Positions 1-8,033 of a stretch of DNA of 64,000 nucleotides are shown here, one piece after another (the stretch's first letter is position 1; each line of letters opens with the position of its first letter). A program made the position numbers and the translations under genes. The notes below the pieces were generated by a model. The model was not told the origin of the DNA. It searched no databases and saw only the letters and a list, made by a program, of their open reading frames with translations. Where the stretch lies: assembly GCF_014490665.1 (NCBI RefSeq), contig NZ_CP061038.1, forward strand, positions 4,672,501 to 4,736,500, given 5' to 3'. The stretch is from Sphingomonas alpina. GTDB lineage: Bacteria; Pseudomonadota; Alphaproteobacteria; Sphingomonadales; Sphingomonadaceae.

Positions 1-576
1 CTCAGCGATCAATGGTCGACCGGCTCGTCGATCATGCCGCAGAAGCGCAATCCTGACGCGGCGGAGCTGGTGCGCGGCCATTCGGGCCGGATCATCGGTT
101 GCCTGACGGCGCTGATGATCACCATGAAGGGGCTGCCGCTCGCCTATTCGAAGGACATGCAGGACGACAAGCCACCCGTGTTCGAGGCGCACGACCTGCT
201 GGGCCTGTCGATCGCGGCGATGACCGGCATGGTCGAGAGCGCAGCCTTCCGGACCGATCGCATGCGCAGCGCTGCGGAAGCCGGCTTCTCGACCGCGACC
301 GACCTGGCCGACTGGCTGGTACGTGAGGGCGGCATTCCGTTCCGTGAGGCGCATCACGTCACGGGCAGCGCAGTGAAACGCGCCGAAGAACTGGGCGTCG
401 CGCTCGACAAGCTGCCGATCGCCGACCTGCAGGCAATCGATGCGCGGATCGACGCAACGGTCTATGACGTTCTGAGCGTCGACGCATCGGTCGCCAGCCG
501 GACCAGCTTTGGCGGCACCGCGCCGGCACGGGTACGGGCGGCGATCGCGGCGGCGCGTGAGGGAGACGGACGATGA
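1..576 (+). CDS. argH: Argininosuccinate lyase, C-terminal part (5' end outside window)
   Basis: The last 191 codons of argininosuccinate lyase, the cytosolic enzyme that splits argininosuccinate into arginine and fumarate. The frame is open from base 1, so the start lies upstream of the window. Close to the visible N-terminus is the fumarase/aspartase superfamily signature [12 protein letters not shown], the flexible loop that closes over the active site. A helical C-terminal domain follows. The stop overlaps the next reading frame by 4 bases (ATGA), so this gene probably starts a transcript running on through lysA and the siroheme gene. Family identity is clear from the signature. Confidence 0.97.
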   Translation, partial: LSDQWSTGSSIMPQKRNPDAAELVRGHSGRIIGCLTALMITMKGLPLAYSKDMQDDKPPVFEAHDLLGLSIAAMTGMVESAAFRTDRMRSAAEAGFSTATDLADWLVREGGIPFREAHHVTGSAVKRAEELGVALDKLPIADLQAIDARIDATVYDVLSVDASVASRTSFGGTAPARVRAAIAAAREGDGR

Positions 577-821
577 GGTTTGCGATTTCATTGCTTGCGC
601 TGCTGCTCGCCGGCTGCGGCGCATCCCGGGGGCTGCAACCGGCGCCGGGCAAAACTCTGCCGGTTGCGCCCTATGGCGCGAAATCGACCCCGACGGCCAA
701 GGAACTGCTCAAACCGGGCAACCAGACCCGCCCCGAACGCAGCGATGAATTGCTCAGAAGCTCGGACGAGCGGCGCAGCGATGAGTTCAATCTCCCCCCT
801 CGAATTGATGGCACGCCACTG
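573..821 (+). CDS. Small LptM/YifL-like lipoprotein, reading in frame into lysA
   Basis: A short frame beginning [16 protein letters not shown], a lipoprotein signal peptide with lipobox LAGC and the lipidated Cys at residue 15. A Pro-rich and then charged tail follows, ending around SDEFNLPP. Small lipoproteins of the LptM/YifL type often sit just before lysA or dapF in Proteobacteria; E. coli LptM helps LptD assembly in the outer membrane. Oddity: there is no stop before the lysA start at 822, so the frame 573-2090 is continuous. One extra C in the C6 run at 794-799 would end the lipoprotein at TGA 806-808. I read it as a separate gene with a possible one-base error or mutation. Confidence 0.7.
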
Positions 822-2090
822 ATGGATAATTTTACGCCGGTCGACGGCGCGCTCCATGCCGAGGGCGTGTCGCTCTCGACCATCGCCGATGCTGTCGGCA
901 CACCGGTCTATGTCTATTCCACCGCCGCGTTTCAGCGCCATGCGCGCGCCTTTCGCGACGGGCTGACCGGCGCGGGCGTGACCCGGATCCATCTCGCCTA
1001 TGCGATCAAGGCCAATCCCAATCTCGCGGTGCTGCGCGTGCTCGCCAATGAAGGCTATGGCGCCGACGTGGTCTCGGGCGGCGAGATGATGCGCGCGCTC
1101 GCGGGGGGCGTGCCGGCCAAGGATATCGTCTTCTCGGGCGTCGGCAAGACCCGCGAGGAGCTGACCGCCGCGCTCGATGCCGGAATCGGCCAGTTCAATC
1201 TCGAACTGGAGGAAGAAGGCGAAGTGCTCGCCGCGCTCGCCCATGCGCGCGGCATTCGCGCGCCGGCGACGCTGCGCGTCAATCCGGACGTCGATGCCGG
1301 CACGCACGCGAAGATCTCGACTGGACGCAAGGAGAACAAGTTCGGCGTGCCGATCGATCAGGCAGTCGAGATGTATGGGCGGCTTGCCGAGCTCGACGGG
1401 CTCGCGCTGCACGGCATTGCGATCCATATCGGCAGCCAGTTGCTCGACCTCGCGCCGCTCGAGACGGCCTATCGGCGGATCGGCGCACTGATCGCGGAAC
1501 TGCGCAAGTTCGGCCATTTCATTACCCGCGTCGATCTCGGCGGCGGCCTCGGTGTAATCTACAAGGCGGGCGACGTGCCGCCGAGCGCGGCCGATTATGG
1601 CGCGATGGTCGCGCGGGTGACCAGGGACTGGGACGTCGAGCTGATGTTCGAGCCCGGCCGGCTGATCGCCGCCAATGCCGGTGTGCTGCTCACCAAGGTG
1701 ATCTGGGTCAAGCCGGGGGTGATCAACCCCTATGTCATTGTTGATGCCGCAATGAATGATCTGGCCCGCCCCGCACTGTACGATGCCTGGCATGATTTCG
1801 TGGCGGTCCGGCCCAATGGGGGCCGCATGACCGCCAATATTGCCGGGCCGGTATGCGAGAGCGGTGACACCTTCGCGATGGGCCGGGAGATCGACGAGGT
1901 CCATTCCGGCGACCTTGCCGTGTTCCGCGGTGCCGGCGCTTATGGCGCGACGATGGCCAGCACCTATAACAGCCGCGCGCTGGTGCCCGAGGTGCTGGTC
2001 GATGGCGACCGTTTCGCGGTGGTCGCCGACCGCATCCAGCCCGAGACCATCCTGGCGGCTGAACGCCTGCCCGACTGGCTGAAGGGATGA
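822..2090 (+). CDS. lysA: Diaminopimelate decarboxylase
   Basis: A PLP enzyme of fold type III (alanine-racemase-like) that decarboxylates meso-diaminopimelate to lysine. From the ATG at 822 it is 422 residues, the usual LysA length, starting MDNFTPVDG. The PLP lysine is in LAYAIKANPN near residue 60, the glycine-rich phosphate loop is GGGLGV, and CESGDTFA near residue 345 carries the conserved cysteine of the partner-chain active site. An upstream start at 573 would add a lipoprotein signal, implausible for a cytosolic enzyme, so I chose 822, although no strong ribosome site precedes it. The stop overlaps the next start (ATGA). Confidence 0.96.
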   Translation: MDNFTPVDGALHAEGVSLSTIADAVGTPVYVYSTAAFQRHARAFRDGLTGAGVTRIHLAYAIKANPNLAVLRVLANEGYGADVVSGGEMMRALAGGVPAKDIVFSGVGKTREELTAALDAGIGQFNLELEEEGEVLAALAHARGIRAPATLRVNPDVDAGTHAKISTGRKENKFGVPIDQAVEMYGRLAELDGLALHGIAIHIGSQLLDLAPLETAYRRIGALIAELRKFGHFITRVDLGGGLGVIYKAGDVPPSAADYGAMVARVTRDWDVELMFEPGRLIAANAGVLLTKVIWVKPGVINPYVIVDAAMNDLARPALYDAWHDFVAVRPNGGRMTANIAGPVCESGDTFAMGREIDEVHSGDLAVFRGAGAYGATMASTYNSRALVPEVLVDGDRFAVVADRIQPETILAAERLPDWLKG

Positions 2091-2857
2091 ATTGGCACAG
2101 CCTGCCGCTGTTCGTGCGGCTGGCAGGCCGGCCGGTGATCCTGCTTGGCGAAGGCGAGGCGGCGGACGCCAAGCGGCGCGTGCTCGAGCGCGCCGGTGCC
2201 GTGATCGGCGGCGAGGAGAGCGAGGCGGCACTGGCGATCGTCGCGATCGCCAACGAGGGCGATGCGCGGGCGGCGGTCGGGCGGCTCCGCACGCGTGGCA
2301 TCCTGATCAATGCGGTCGACCGGCCCGACTGGTGCGATTTTACCCTGCCGGCGATCGTCGACCGCGATCCGGTGCTGGTCGCGATCGGAACCGGTGGGGC
2401 GTCGGCCGGGTTGGCGGCGGCGCTGCGTCAGCGGCTGGAGGCGCTGCTTCCAGCAAACCTGGGCGCGGTGGCGACGGCGCTGTTTGCAGGGCGTGATGCG
2501 ATCCGGCGCAGATATCCCGATCAGGGCGACCGCCGCCGGGCCTTGGGCGGCGCGCTGGCTGAGGGCGGGGCGCTCGATCCGCTTCTGGCGGACCAGGATG
2601 CTGTCGCGGCATGGGTCGCGGCGGGACCCGGCACGAGCCGGCCAGAACTGGTCGAGATCGTGCTGACATCGACCGATGTCGATGATCTTACGCTGCGCCA
2701 GGCGCGGGCGCTGGCGCTTGCCGATCGCATTTTTCACCGTGCCGATGTGCCTGCGGCGATCCTCGATCGAGCGCGAGCGGACGCGGTGCGGGTCGAATGC
2801 GCCGCGCCACCGAACGATTCCGGTGAGGGGCTGTCGGTCGACCTGACGCTCGGCTAG
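2087..2857 (+). CDS. Siroheme synthase N-terminal type: precorrin-2 dehydrogenase / ferrochelatase
   Basis: A 256-residue protein matching the N-terminal half of CysG: an NAD-binding Rossmann domain (VILLGEGEAADAKRRVL, residues 18-34), then the dimerisation and chelatase part with FTLPAIVDRDPVLVAIGTGGASAGLA (two short motifs, DFTLPAI and TGGASAGLA). It would oxidise precorrin-2 to sirohydrochlorin and insert iron to give siroheme for sulfite and nitrite reductases. The methyltransferase half of CysG is absent, as in Met8-like stand-alone enzymes. It overlaps the lysA stop by 4 bases and is likely translated from the same message. The tail after residue 150 is less typical. Confidence 0.88.
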   Translation: MNWHSLPLFVRLAGRPVILLGEGEAADAKRRVLERAGAVIGGEESEAALAIVAIANEGDARAAVGRLRTRGILINAVDRPDWCDFTLPAIVDRDPVLVAIGTGGASAGLAAALRQRLEALLPANLGAVATALFAGRDAIRRRYPDQGDRRRALGGALAEGGALDPLLADQDAVAAWVAAGPGTSRPELVEIVLTSTDVDDLTLRQARALALADRIFHRADVPAAILDRARADAVRVECAAPPNDSGEGLSVDLTLG

Positions 2858-3024
2858 CGCTTCTCCATCCAGCCGCCTCGGATCTGTCAACACCAGCCCT
2901 GGGCGCTTTCCTGCAGGTGGCGATTCAATGAAGCTGCGAGATGCGCCACCGTGACGGTTGGACGAGATCCCGTCAGCCACTCTTGTCTCCGCTCTTTCTT
3001 ATGGCCGCTAAGCGTCGAGCACAG

Positions 3025-3190
3025 GCTCCTGTTTCGATTAAAACGCTCCTGTTATCGCTCCCGTTTTCCAGTAACAGGGACGGCGCTATCAAGCTGTTGA
3101 AAACAATCGGATAATCGAAACCTCGATCCAACAATAACAGGAGCGAAAAAAATAGTGCCAGAAACAGGAGAGAACAGGAGGTAACAGAGC
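3025..3190. repeat. Intergenic AACAGGAG repeat element, locus 1
   Basis: The gene-free stretch 2858-3219 lies between two convergent genes. Its right half is dense in one word: CTCCTGTT at 3027 and 3047, then AACAGGAG at 3137, 3163 and 3173. CGCTCCTGTTAT at 3044-3055 and ATAACAGGAGCG at 3134-3145 form a perfect 12-bp inverted repeat about 78 bp apart. The second arm is preceded by GATCCAACA and followed by a run of seven A. The same arrangement recurs at 22593-22777 and 47705-47876. A 9-bp inverted pair, GCCCTGGGC at 2897 and GCCCAGGGC at 3194, encloses the element. I see no coding sequence in it. Confidence 0.75.
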
Positions 3191-3219
3191 GAAGCCCAGG
3201 GCGTCGGTGGGCTCGCCCC

Positions 3220-3810
3220 CTAGCCGTTCAGGTTCAGCCGCTCGACCTGGTCGTTGAGCGCCTGGATCGAGGCGATCAGCCGCATCCGGTCGGCGCGCGT
3301 TTCGGCCAGTTCGGACCGCGCCTCGCCCAGTTCCATCGCCCGCGCGGCAATGCGCGCATCGAGTACCGCGTTGGACCGCTTCAGCTCGTTGATCCGCCGG
3401 GCCCGGGCAAGCGTGCGCTCGATCCGTGCGGCAAGGACTTCGAACGCGAAGGGCTTGGCCACATGGTCGTCGGCACCGGCGGCCAGCGCCTCGACTGCCG
3501 CGGCGGGATCGCTGCGGCCGGTCAACATGATGACCGGCAGGTCGCGAGTTTCCGGGTTGTCGCGAATCTCATGCAGCACGGCGATCCCGGACATGCGCGG
3601 CATGACCATGTCGAGCAGAACCAGGTCGAACCCGCGCGCCGCGATCAGGTCGAGCGCCTCCGCGCCATTGTCGCTGAGCGCGGTCAGATAGCCCAGATGG
3701 GCAAGCCGCCGGCCGATCACACCGAGATTGGTGCGGCTGTCGTCGACCGCCAGGATCGTGCGCACCGGCCCGGGCCGTGACGGCATGTCCGGATGTTCGA
3801 AAAGCTCCAT
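3220..3810 (-). CDS. CheY-like receiver protein with C-terminal coiled coil
   Basis: 196 residues: a receiver domain (about 16-135) with acidic pair DD (AVDDSR), phospho-acceptor Asp in LVLLDMVMPRMSG, Thr in MLTGRSD and Lys in AKPF, all the residues needed for phosphorylation. The last 60 residues, rich in Arg, Glu and Ala, look like a coiled coil (ARAMELGEARSELAETR). There is no DNA-binding or enzymatic output domain. It is the last gene of the flagellar operon, 76 bp after fliS, so a role in motility or flagellar control is likely, but its partner is unknown. It could bind the motor, although FliM here lacks the usual CheY-docking peptide. Confidence 0.85.
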   Translation of the reverse strand: MELFEHPDMPSRPGPVRTILAVDDSRTNLGVIGRRLAHLGYLTALSDNGAEALDLIAARGFDLVLLDMVMPRMSGIAVLHEIRDNPETRDLPVIMLTGRSDPAAAVEALAAGADDHVAKPFAFEVLAARIERTLARARRINELKRSNAVLDARIAARAMELGEARSELAETRADRMRLIASIQALNDQVERLNLNG

Positions 3811-3886
3811 GGGTCGGTCCGTTCCCGCTGATGATGCGGCAACGCTAGTCCGGGGCTGTCTTTTTTTGGTTAACGAACCGAAACGA

Positions 3887-4282
3887 TCATGCCGCGCGCG
3901 CTTCGCGCCAGGCTTGCGCGATCTCGGTCAGGCTGGCCGCGATCTCGCGGAACGGTGCCGGATCGTGACCGATACTCGCGTCGACCACGGTGCGGCGGGC
4001 ACTGCCGTACAGCTGGGCGAGCGCGGTCGCCACGGTACCGCCGGCTTCGAAATCGAGCCCCGCCTCAAGCGCGAACAGGATCGCGGTGGCGCGGGTGACC
4101 TTTTCACTCTTCATGCTGAACTGGCGATTCTCCGCCGCCCAGGCCGCCGCGCCGAGTGCGCGGATCAGCTCCTCATAGAGCAATTGCACCAGCGCCGGCC
4201 CATCGGCCTCCGCCGTGCGTCCCGCTATGTCGATCTGGCGATAGGTGGCTTCCGGGTCACGACCCAGTATGGTCGCGTACAT
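3887..4282 (-). CDS. fliS: Flagellin export chaperone FliS
   Basis: 131 residues, the usual FliS length. It starts MYATILGRDPEATYRQID, similar to the family's MYxxxxxxAYxxxxV opening, and contains the conserved LVQLLYEELIRALGAA segment of helix 1-2. FliS holds unfolded flagellin in the cytoplasm until export. The gene directly follows fliD, its start overlapping the fliD stop by one base, the standard fliD-fliS order. The N-terminal flagellin-binding patch is present. No unusual features. Confidence 0.93.
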   Translation of the reverse strand: MYATILGRDPEATYRQIDIAGRTAEADGPALVQLLYEELIRALGAAAWAAENRQFSMKSEKVTRATAILFALEAGLDFEAGGTVATALAQLYGSARRTVVDASIGHDPAPFREIAASLTEIAQAWREARAA

Positions 4283-5715
4283 TATTTGCTGCTGTTCCAG
4301 GCATCGACCTGCTGCTGCAGGAAGGTGAGGGTGGATTTATAGGCCGCAACGCGCGCATCCATAGCGCCATATTGCTGGGTCAGCCGCTTGGTCATCACGT
4401 CTTCGGCGTCGGCCAGATCGCTCTGATCGTCGGCCAGGTCGGCCTGCGCCTTGGTGTAGCGCGCCGTGCTTGCGCCCAATCCGACCTTGGTGTCGATCGC
4501 GGTATTGGAAATGCTGGTCAGCGCCGCCGACAGGCCCTTTCCTGACGCGCCGCTGCCATCGGCGAACATTGCTTCGACCGTATCGGGCCATTTGGTCAGC
4601 GCTTCGGTCAGCCGCGCGGCATTGACCGACAATGTGCCGTCACGATTGGTCTGCACGCCGATCTCGGCCAGCGTCGCTGGTACGCCATTGGGCGCGTCGG
4701 TCAGCAATGGGGTCAGGGTCAACTGGCGCATCGATCGCGCCAGTGTCGCGGTCGCGGAATCGCTTTTCAGCAGGCCGGTGACCGGGTCGGTCTGTTCCTT
4801 GATGGCTGCGCCGAGCTGATTGAACGTCTCGACGAAGTCATTGACCGCCTGGGACAGGGCGGCGGTCGGCGCGCTGGTGCCGAGGGTCACGGTCGTGCCG
4901 ATCGCGGCGCTGACCAGGTCGAGCTTCACGCCCGGGATCAGGTCGCTGATGCTGTTGCTCGGCCGCTGCAGCGCGACGCCGTCAACTGCGACGATCGCGT
5001 CCTTGGCGACTGAGCCGATCGTCGTGCCGGTCGCGCCGGGGCCAATGTTGAGCGAGGACAGGCCGGGCGCCGCCGGATCTTCGTTCGCGGTCAGGGTGAA
5101 GGCCTTGGCCTCGCCGGTCGCGCTCTTGATGCTCAGCCGCGAGCCATTGGCGTCGGTCAGCACGGTCGCCGTGACGCCGGCATTGGCGGCGTTGATCGAG
5201 CGCGCGATGCCGCTCAGGCCCGAATTGCCGGCGGTGATCGGGATCGTGATCGGTGCGGCGGCGCCGGCGGTGAAGCCGGTCATCGCGCCATCGGTGACGG
5301 TCGCCTTGCCGAACGTCAGGGTGAAGCTGCCCAGGCCGACCGACGCGATCGGATCGGCTATGGCGGGGCTGGTCGCGACCTGCGGCGCGGCCAACTGGCG
5401 CACCTCGACCGAGGCGGACAAGCCGGCGAGCTTCGCACCGGACAGGCCGCTGACCTTCAGAATGCCGCTGTTCGAACTGGTCGGCGCGGTTGCCAGCGTG
5501 CCGCCCTTGGCCAGCGCGGCAAGCGCGCCGGCAAAACCGGAAATGCCGCTCTTCAGCGTCGAGACGCCCGAAATCTGCTTGGTCAGCGCGTCGGATTTGG
5601 CGGTCAGCTGCTTGGTCTTGTTGGCGAACTGCGCATCGACCAGCGACGCCACCAGTTCCTTGATGTCGACGCCCGAACCAGCGCCGAGCGCGGAAGTGAT
5701 CGATGTGGTGGCCAT
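4282..5715 (-). CDS. fliD: Flagellar filament cap protein FliD (HAP2)
   Basis: 477 residues. The N-terminus MATTSITSALGAGSGVDIKELVASLVDAQ is recognisable FliD_N (key motif GSGVDIKELV), the middle is a Ser/Thr/Ala-rich variable region, and the C-terminal part ends in a coiled coil (DLADDQSDLADAEDVMTKR) with YKSTLTFLQQQVDAWN, typical of FliD_C. FliD forms the pentameric cap at the filament tip and folds arriving flagellin. A good ribosome site (AAGGAAC) precedes the ATG. It lies 48 bp after flhB in the operon, before fliS. Confidence 0.95.
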   Translation of the reverse strand: MATTSITSALGAGSGVDIKELVASLVDAQFANKTKQLTAKSDALTKQISGVSTLKSGISGFAGALAALAKGGTLATAPTSSNSGILKVSGLSGAKLAGLSASVEVRQLAAPQVATSPAIADPIASVGLGSFTLTFGKATVTDGAMTGFTAGAAAPITIPITAGNSGLSGIARSINAANAGVTATVLTDANGSRLSIKSATGEAKAFTLTANEDPAAPGLSSLNIGPGATGTTIGSVAKDAIVAVDGVALQRPSNSISDLIPGVKLDLVSAAIGTTVTLGTSAPTAALSQAVNDFVETFNQLGAAIKEQTDPVTGLLKSDSATATLARSMRQLTLTPLLTDAPNGVPATLAEIGVQTNRDGTLSVNAARLTEALTKWPDTVEAMFADGSGASGKGLSAALTSISNTAIDTKVGLGASTARYTKAQADLADDQSDLADAEDVMTKRLTQQYGAMDARVAAYKSTLTFLQQQVDAWNSSK

Positions 5716-5763
5716 GATGTTCCTTCTCGCTCTCCTGTCAGAACGACCGAAGCCGGTGATTCT

Positions 5764-6891
5764 TTAGTCCTGCTTGACCCCGTTTTCATCGAATCGCGCG
5801 GTTGGCGGCACCGCGACGGGCGGCGCACTGCCGCCGGCCGCGACATTGACGCCGAACACAAAGGCCAGGATCGTCGCGATCGCGAGATACAGGTCGTCGC
5901 GGACCTCCTGCCCCTCGCGGCTGGTGTAATAGACCGCGCGTGCGATCGCGGGATATTCCAGCACCGGCACCTTGTTGTCGGCGGCGATCTCGCGGATCGC
6001 CAGCGCCATCGCGCCGCGTCCCTTGGCGACCACCACCGGCACCTGGTCGTTGTCGCGATCGTAGCGCAGCGCGACCGCGAAATGCGTCGGGTTGGTCAGC
6101 ACGACATGTGCCTCGGCCACGGCCTTGCGTGTGCCGCGCCGCATCATCTCGCGCTGGCGCTGGCGGATCGCGCCCTTCGCTTCGGGTGATCCTTCGCTTT
6201 CCTTATGCTCGTCCTTCACCGCCTGTTTGGTCATGCGCAATTTGTTGAGCAGGCGGATCAGCTGAATCGGTACGTCGATGCCGGCAATGATCAGCAACCC
6301 GGCCGCCATCGCGAACAATATGCCCATCAGCGTGCCGCCGAGCGTGCTGGTCGCGGCTTCGATATCGGACGAAACCAGCCCGATCATCATCTTCGACGAC
6401 GACCACAGCATATAGCTGCCGATCGCGCCGAGCAGGATGATCTTGAGCAGGGACTTGCCGAGCTCGATCCAGCCCTGCGGCCCGAAGATGCGCTTGAGCC
6501 CCGATGCCGGGTTGATCCGTCCCGCCTTGGGCGCGAGCAGCTTGCCGTTGAAGTTGAGCGAGCCGAGCCCGAGCTGGCTGAGGATCGCCGCGCCGAGCGT
6601 GATGACGAACAGCGAGATCAGCGACGGCGCGAGCTTCCAGCCCGATGCCATGATTGGGCGGAACGGTTCGAAATCGTCGACATCGCCACGTCCGAACTGG
6701 AAGCTTGAGGTCATCACCGCCTTGCACGCGGCGACCAATGAGGGGCCGAACAGGGCGAGCCAGCCACAGCCGGCCAGCACCACCAACGCCGTCGCGAATT
6801 CGCGCGAGCGGAGAATGTCGCCCTGTTCGACCGCATCGCGTTTCCGCTTGGCGGTTGGCGCTTCTGTCTTGTCGCCGAACTCCTCAGCCAT
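5764..6891 (-). CDS. flhB: Flagellar export gate protein FlhB
   Basis: 375 residues starting MAEEFGDKTEAPTAKRKRDA, which carries the family's DKTEAPTxxR opening and fixes the start at 6891. Four membrane helices follow (about 35-210), then a cytoplasmic domain with the self-cleavage site NPTH (VVLTNPTHFAVALRYD). FlhB switches export specificity from rod and hook to filament after cleavage between Asn and Pro. The start overlaps the fliR stop by one base. The C-terminal tail after residue 350 is Ala/Pro-rich and variable in the family. All key residues are present. Confidence 0.97.
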   Translation of the reverse strand: MAEEFGDKTEAPTAKRKRDAVEQGDILRSREFATALVVLAGCGWLALFGPSLVAACKAVMTSSFQFGRGDVDDFEPFRPIMASGWKLAPSLISLFVITLGAAILSQLGLGSLNFNGKLLAPKAGRINPASGLKRIFGPQGWIELGKSLLKIILLGAIGSYMLWSSSKMMIGLVSSDIEAATSTLGGTLMGILFAMAAGLLIIAGIDVPIQLIRLLNKLRMTKQAVKDEHKESEGSPEAKGAIRQRQREMMRRGTRKAVAEAHVVLTNPTHFAVALRYDRDNDQVPVVVAKGRGAMALAIREIAADNKVPVLEYPAIARAVYYTSREGQEVRDDLYLAIATILAFVFGVNVAAGGSAPPVAVPPTARFDENGVKQD

Positions 6892-7670
6892 CAGCCGAGC
6901 ACCAGGTTCTGGGTCGCGGCAAGCGCCTCGCGGATGATGACGAGCATGTAATCGCCCATCGCCGGGAAGGCCATCGCCAGCGCGATGACGCCGACCGCGA
7001 GGCTGGCGGGCAGGCCGACCGCGAACAGGTTGAGCGCCGGCGCCGAGCGCGACAGCATGCCGACGACGAGGTTGAGGCACAGCAGCAGGAAGCCGACCGG
7101 CAAAGCGAGCAACAGCCCGGCAAGGAAGGTATAGCCGCCGAAAAAGGCGATGCCCTTCAATTGCTCGGCGCCCATCCATGCCGCGCCGACCGGCATCACA
7201 TCATAGCTTTTGACGATCATCTCGACGAGCACGAGGTGCCCGTTGACCGACAGGAACAGCAAGGTGAGCATGATCGAGAAGAACTGGCCGAGCGCCGGGC
7301 TCGACCGGCCGTTCTGCGGGTCGATCGCATTGGCGAAGCCGATGCCCATCGAAATGCCGATCACTTCGCTTGCCAGCATCGGGGCGGCAAAGGCGATCTG
7401 CAGTACGAACCCCATCGCCAGCCCGACCAGCGCCTCGGCGGCGATGGCAAGGATCGTTGCGGCGGAAAAGACCTGCGCGGGCGGCACCACCTGATGCGTC
7501 GCGAGGACGAGGAAACCGATCGCGCCCGACAGGGTCACGCGCACCATCACCGGCACGGACACCGCGCCGAACACCGGTGCCGCGATGAACGCCGCGCCGA
7601 TCCGCACCATGACGAAGACCAGAGCCCAGAGCTGCGGCTCGATCGAAAGGCCGAAACCGAGCACGCTCAT
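6891..7670 (-). CDS. fliR: Flagellar export gate protein FliR
   Basis: 259 hydrophobic residues with about six membrane helices, containing the FliR motifs MVRIGAAFIAAPVFG near the N-terminus and GFANAIDPQNGRSSPALGQFF in the middle (key part DPQNG). FliR forms the FliPQR export channel. The start MSVLGFGLS at 7670 overlaps the fliQ stop by 4 bases (ATGA), which favours it over upstream alternatives in a frame antisense-like to fliQ. Order fliP-fliQ-fliR-flhB is the standard export-gate string. Confidence 0.96.
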   Translation of the reverse strand: MSVLGFGLSIEPQLWALVFVMVRIGAAFIAAPVFGAVSVPVMVRVTLSGAIGFLVLATHQVVPPAQVFSAATILAIAAEALVGLAMGFVLQIAFAAPMLASEVIGISMGIGFANAIDPQNGRSSPALGQFFSIMLTLLFLSVNGHLVLVEMIVKSYDVMPVGAAWMGAEQLKGIAFFGGYTFLAGLLLALPVGFLLLCLNLVVGMLSRSAPALNLFAVGLPASLAVGVIALAMAFPAMGDYMLVIIREALAATQNLVLG

Positions 7671-7936
7671 CGCACGAGATCGGGAATCCGCTCGAAGATG
7701 CCGATCGTGAAATCGCTCAGCAGCCCGAGGATCATGCTGCCGAACACCAGGATCGAGATCGCGACGACGATCAGCTTGGGCACGAACGACAAGGTCTGCT
7801 CGTTGATCGATGTCGCCGCCTGGATCATGCCGAGAATCAGCCCCGCGAGTAAAGCCGGGATCAGGATCGGTGCCGCGGCGAGCGCCAGCACCCACATCGT
7901 CTCGTTCGCGACGGTGAGGAAATATTGCGCGTCCAT
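7667..7936 (-). CDS. fliQ: Flagellar export gate protein FliQ
   Basis: 89 residues with two membrane hairpin helices, the exact size of FliQ. The conserved loop GMIQAATSINEQTLSFVPK lies between them (core QAATSINEQTL). Four copies pack against FliP and FliR in the export gate. The gene begins 97 bp after fliP, an unusually wide gap for this otherwise tightly packed operon, because a REP pair is inserted there. It overlaps fliR by 4 bases. Confidence 0.97.
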   Translation of the reverse strand: MDAQYFLTVANETMWVLALAAAPILIPALLAGLILGMIQAATSINEQTLSFVPKLIVVAISILVFGSMILGLLSDFTIGIFERIPDLVR

Positions 7937-7948
7937 CAGCGACGAACT

Positions 7949-8010
7949 CCGTTCGGGCTGAGCCTGTCGAAGCCTATGCGCTTACCCTTCGACAAGCTCA
8001 GGGTGAACGG
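7949..8010. repeat. REP pair (BIME-like) inside the fliP-fliQ gap
   Basis: Two facing copies of the sphingomonad REP core: CCGTTCGGGCTGAGCCTG at 7949, and CCCTTCGACAAGCTCAGGG followed by TGAACGG at 7985-8010. They can pair as a hairpin of about 24 bp with a few mismatches. REP pairs of this kind are mobilised by single RAYT proteins; a decayed RAYT gene lies at 46697-46890. The element sits within the fliP-fliQ gap of a polycistronic unit, where it could affect mRNA decay or partial termination. Translations across it give the usual spurious SLSKP and FDKLRVNG peptides. Confidence 0.9.
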
Positions 8011-8033
8011 CTGTTGCATGCGGGCCATCGTCG

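Noticed and set aside
588..2231. A 547-codon open frame on the - strand
   Set aside because: Antisense to lysA and its neighbours; no domain and biased composition.
3025..3190. CRISPR array from the repeated AACAGGAG words
   Set aside because: The words are 8 bases, irregularly spaced and in both orientations; no repeat-spacer periodicity and no cas genes.
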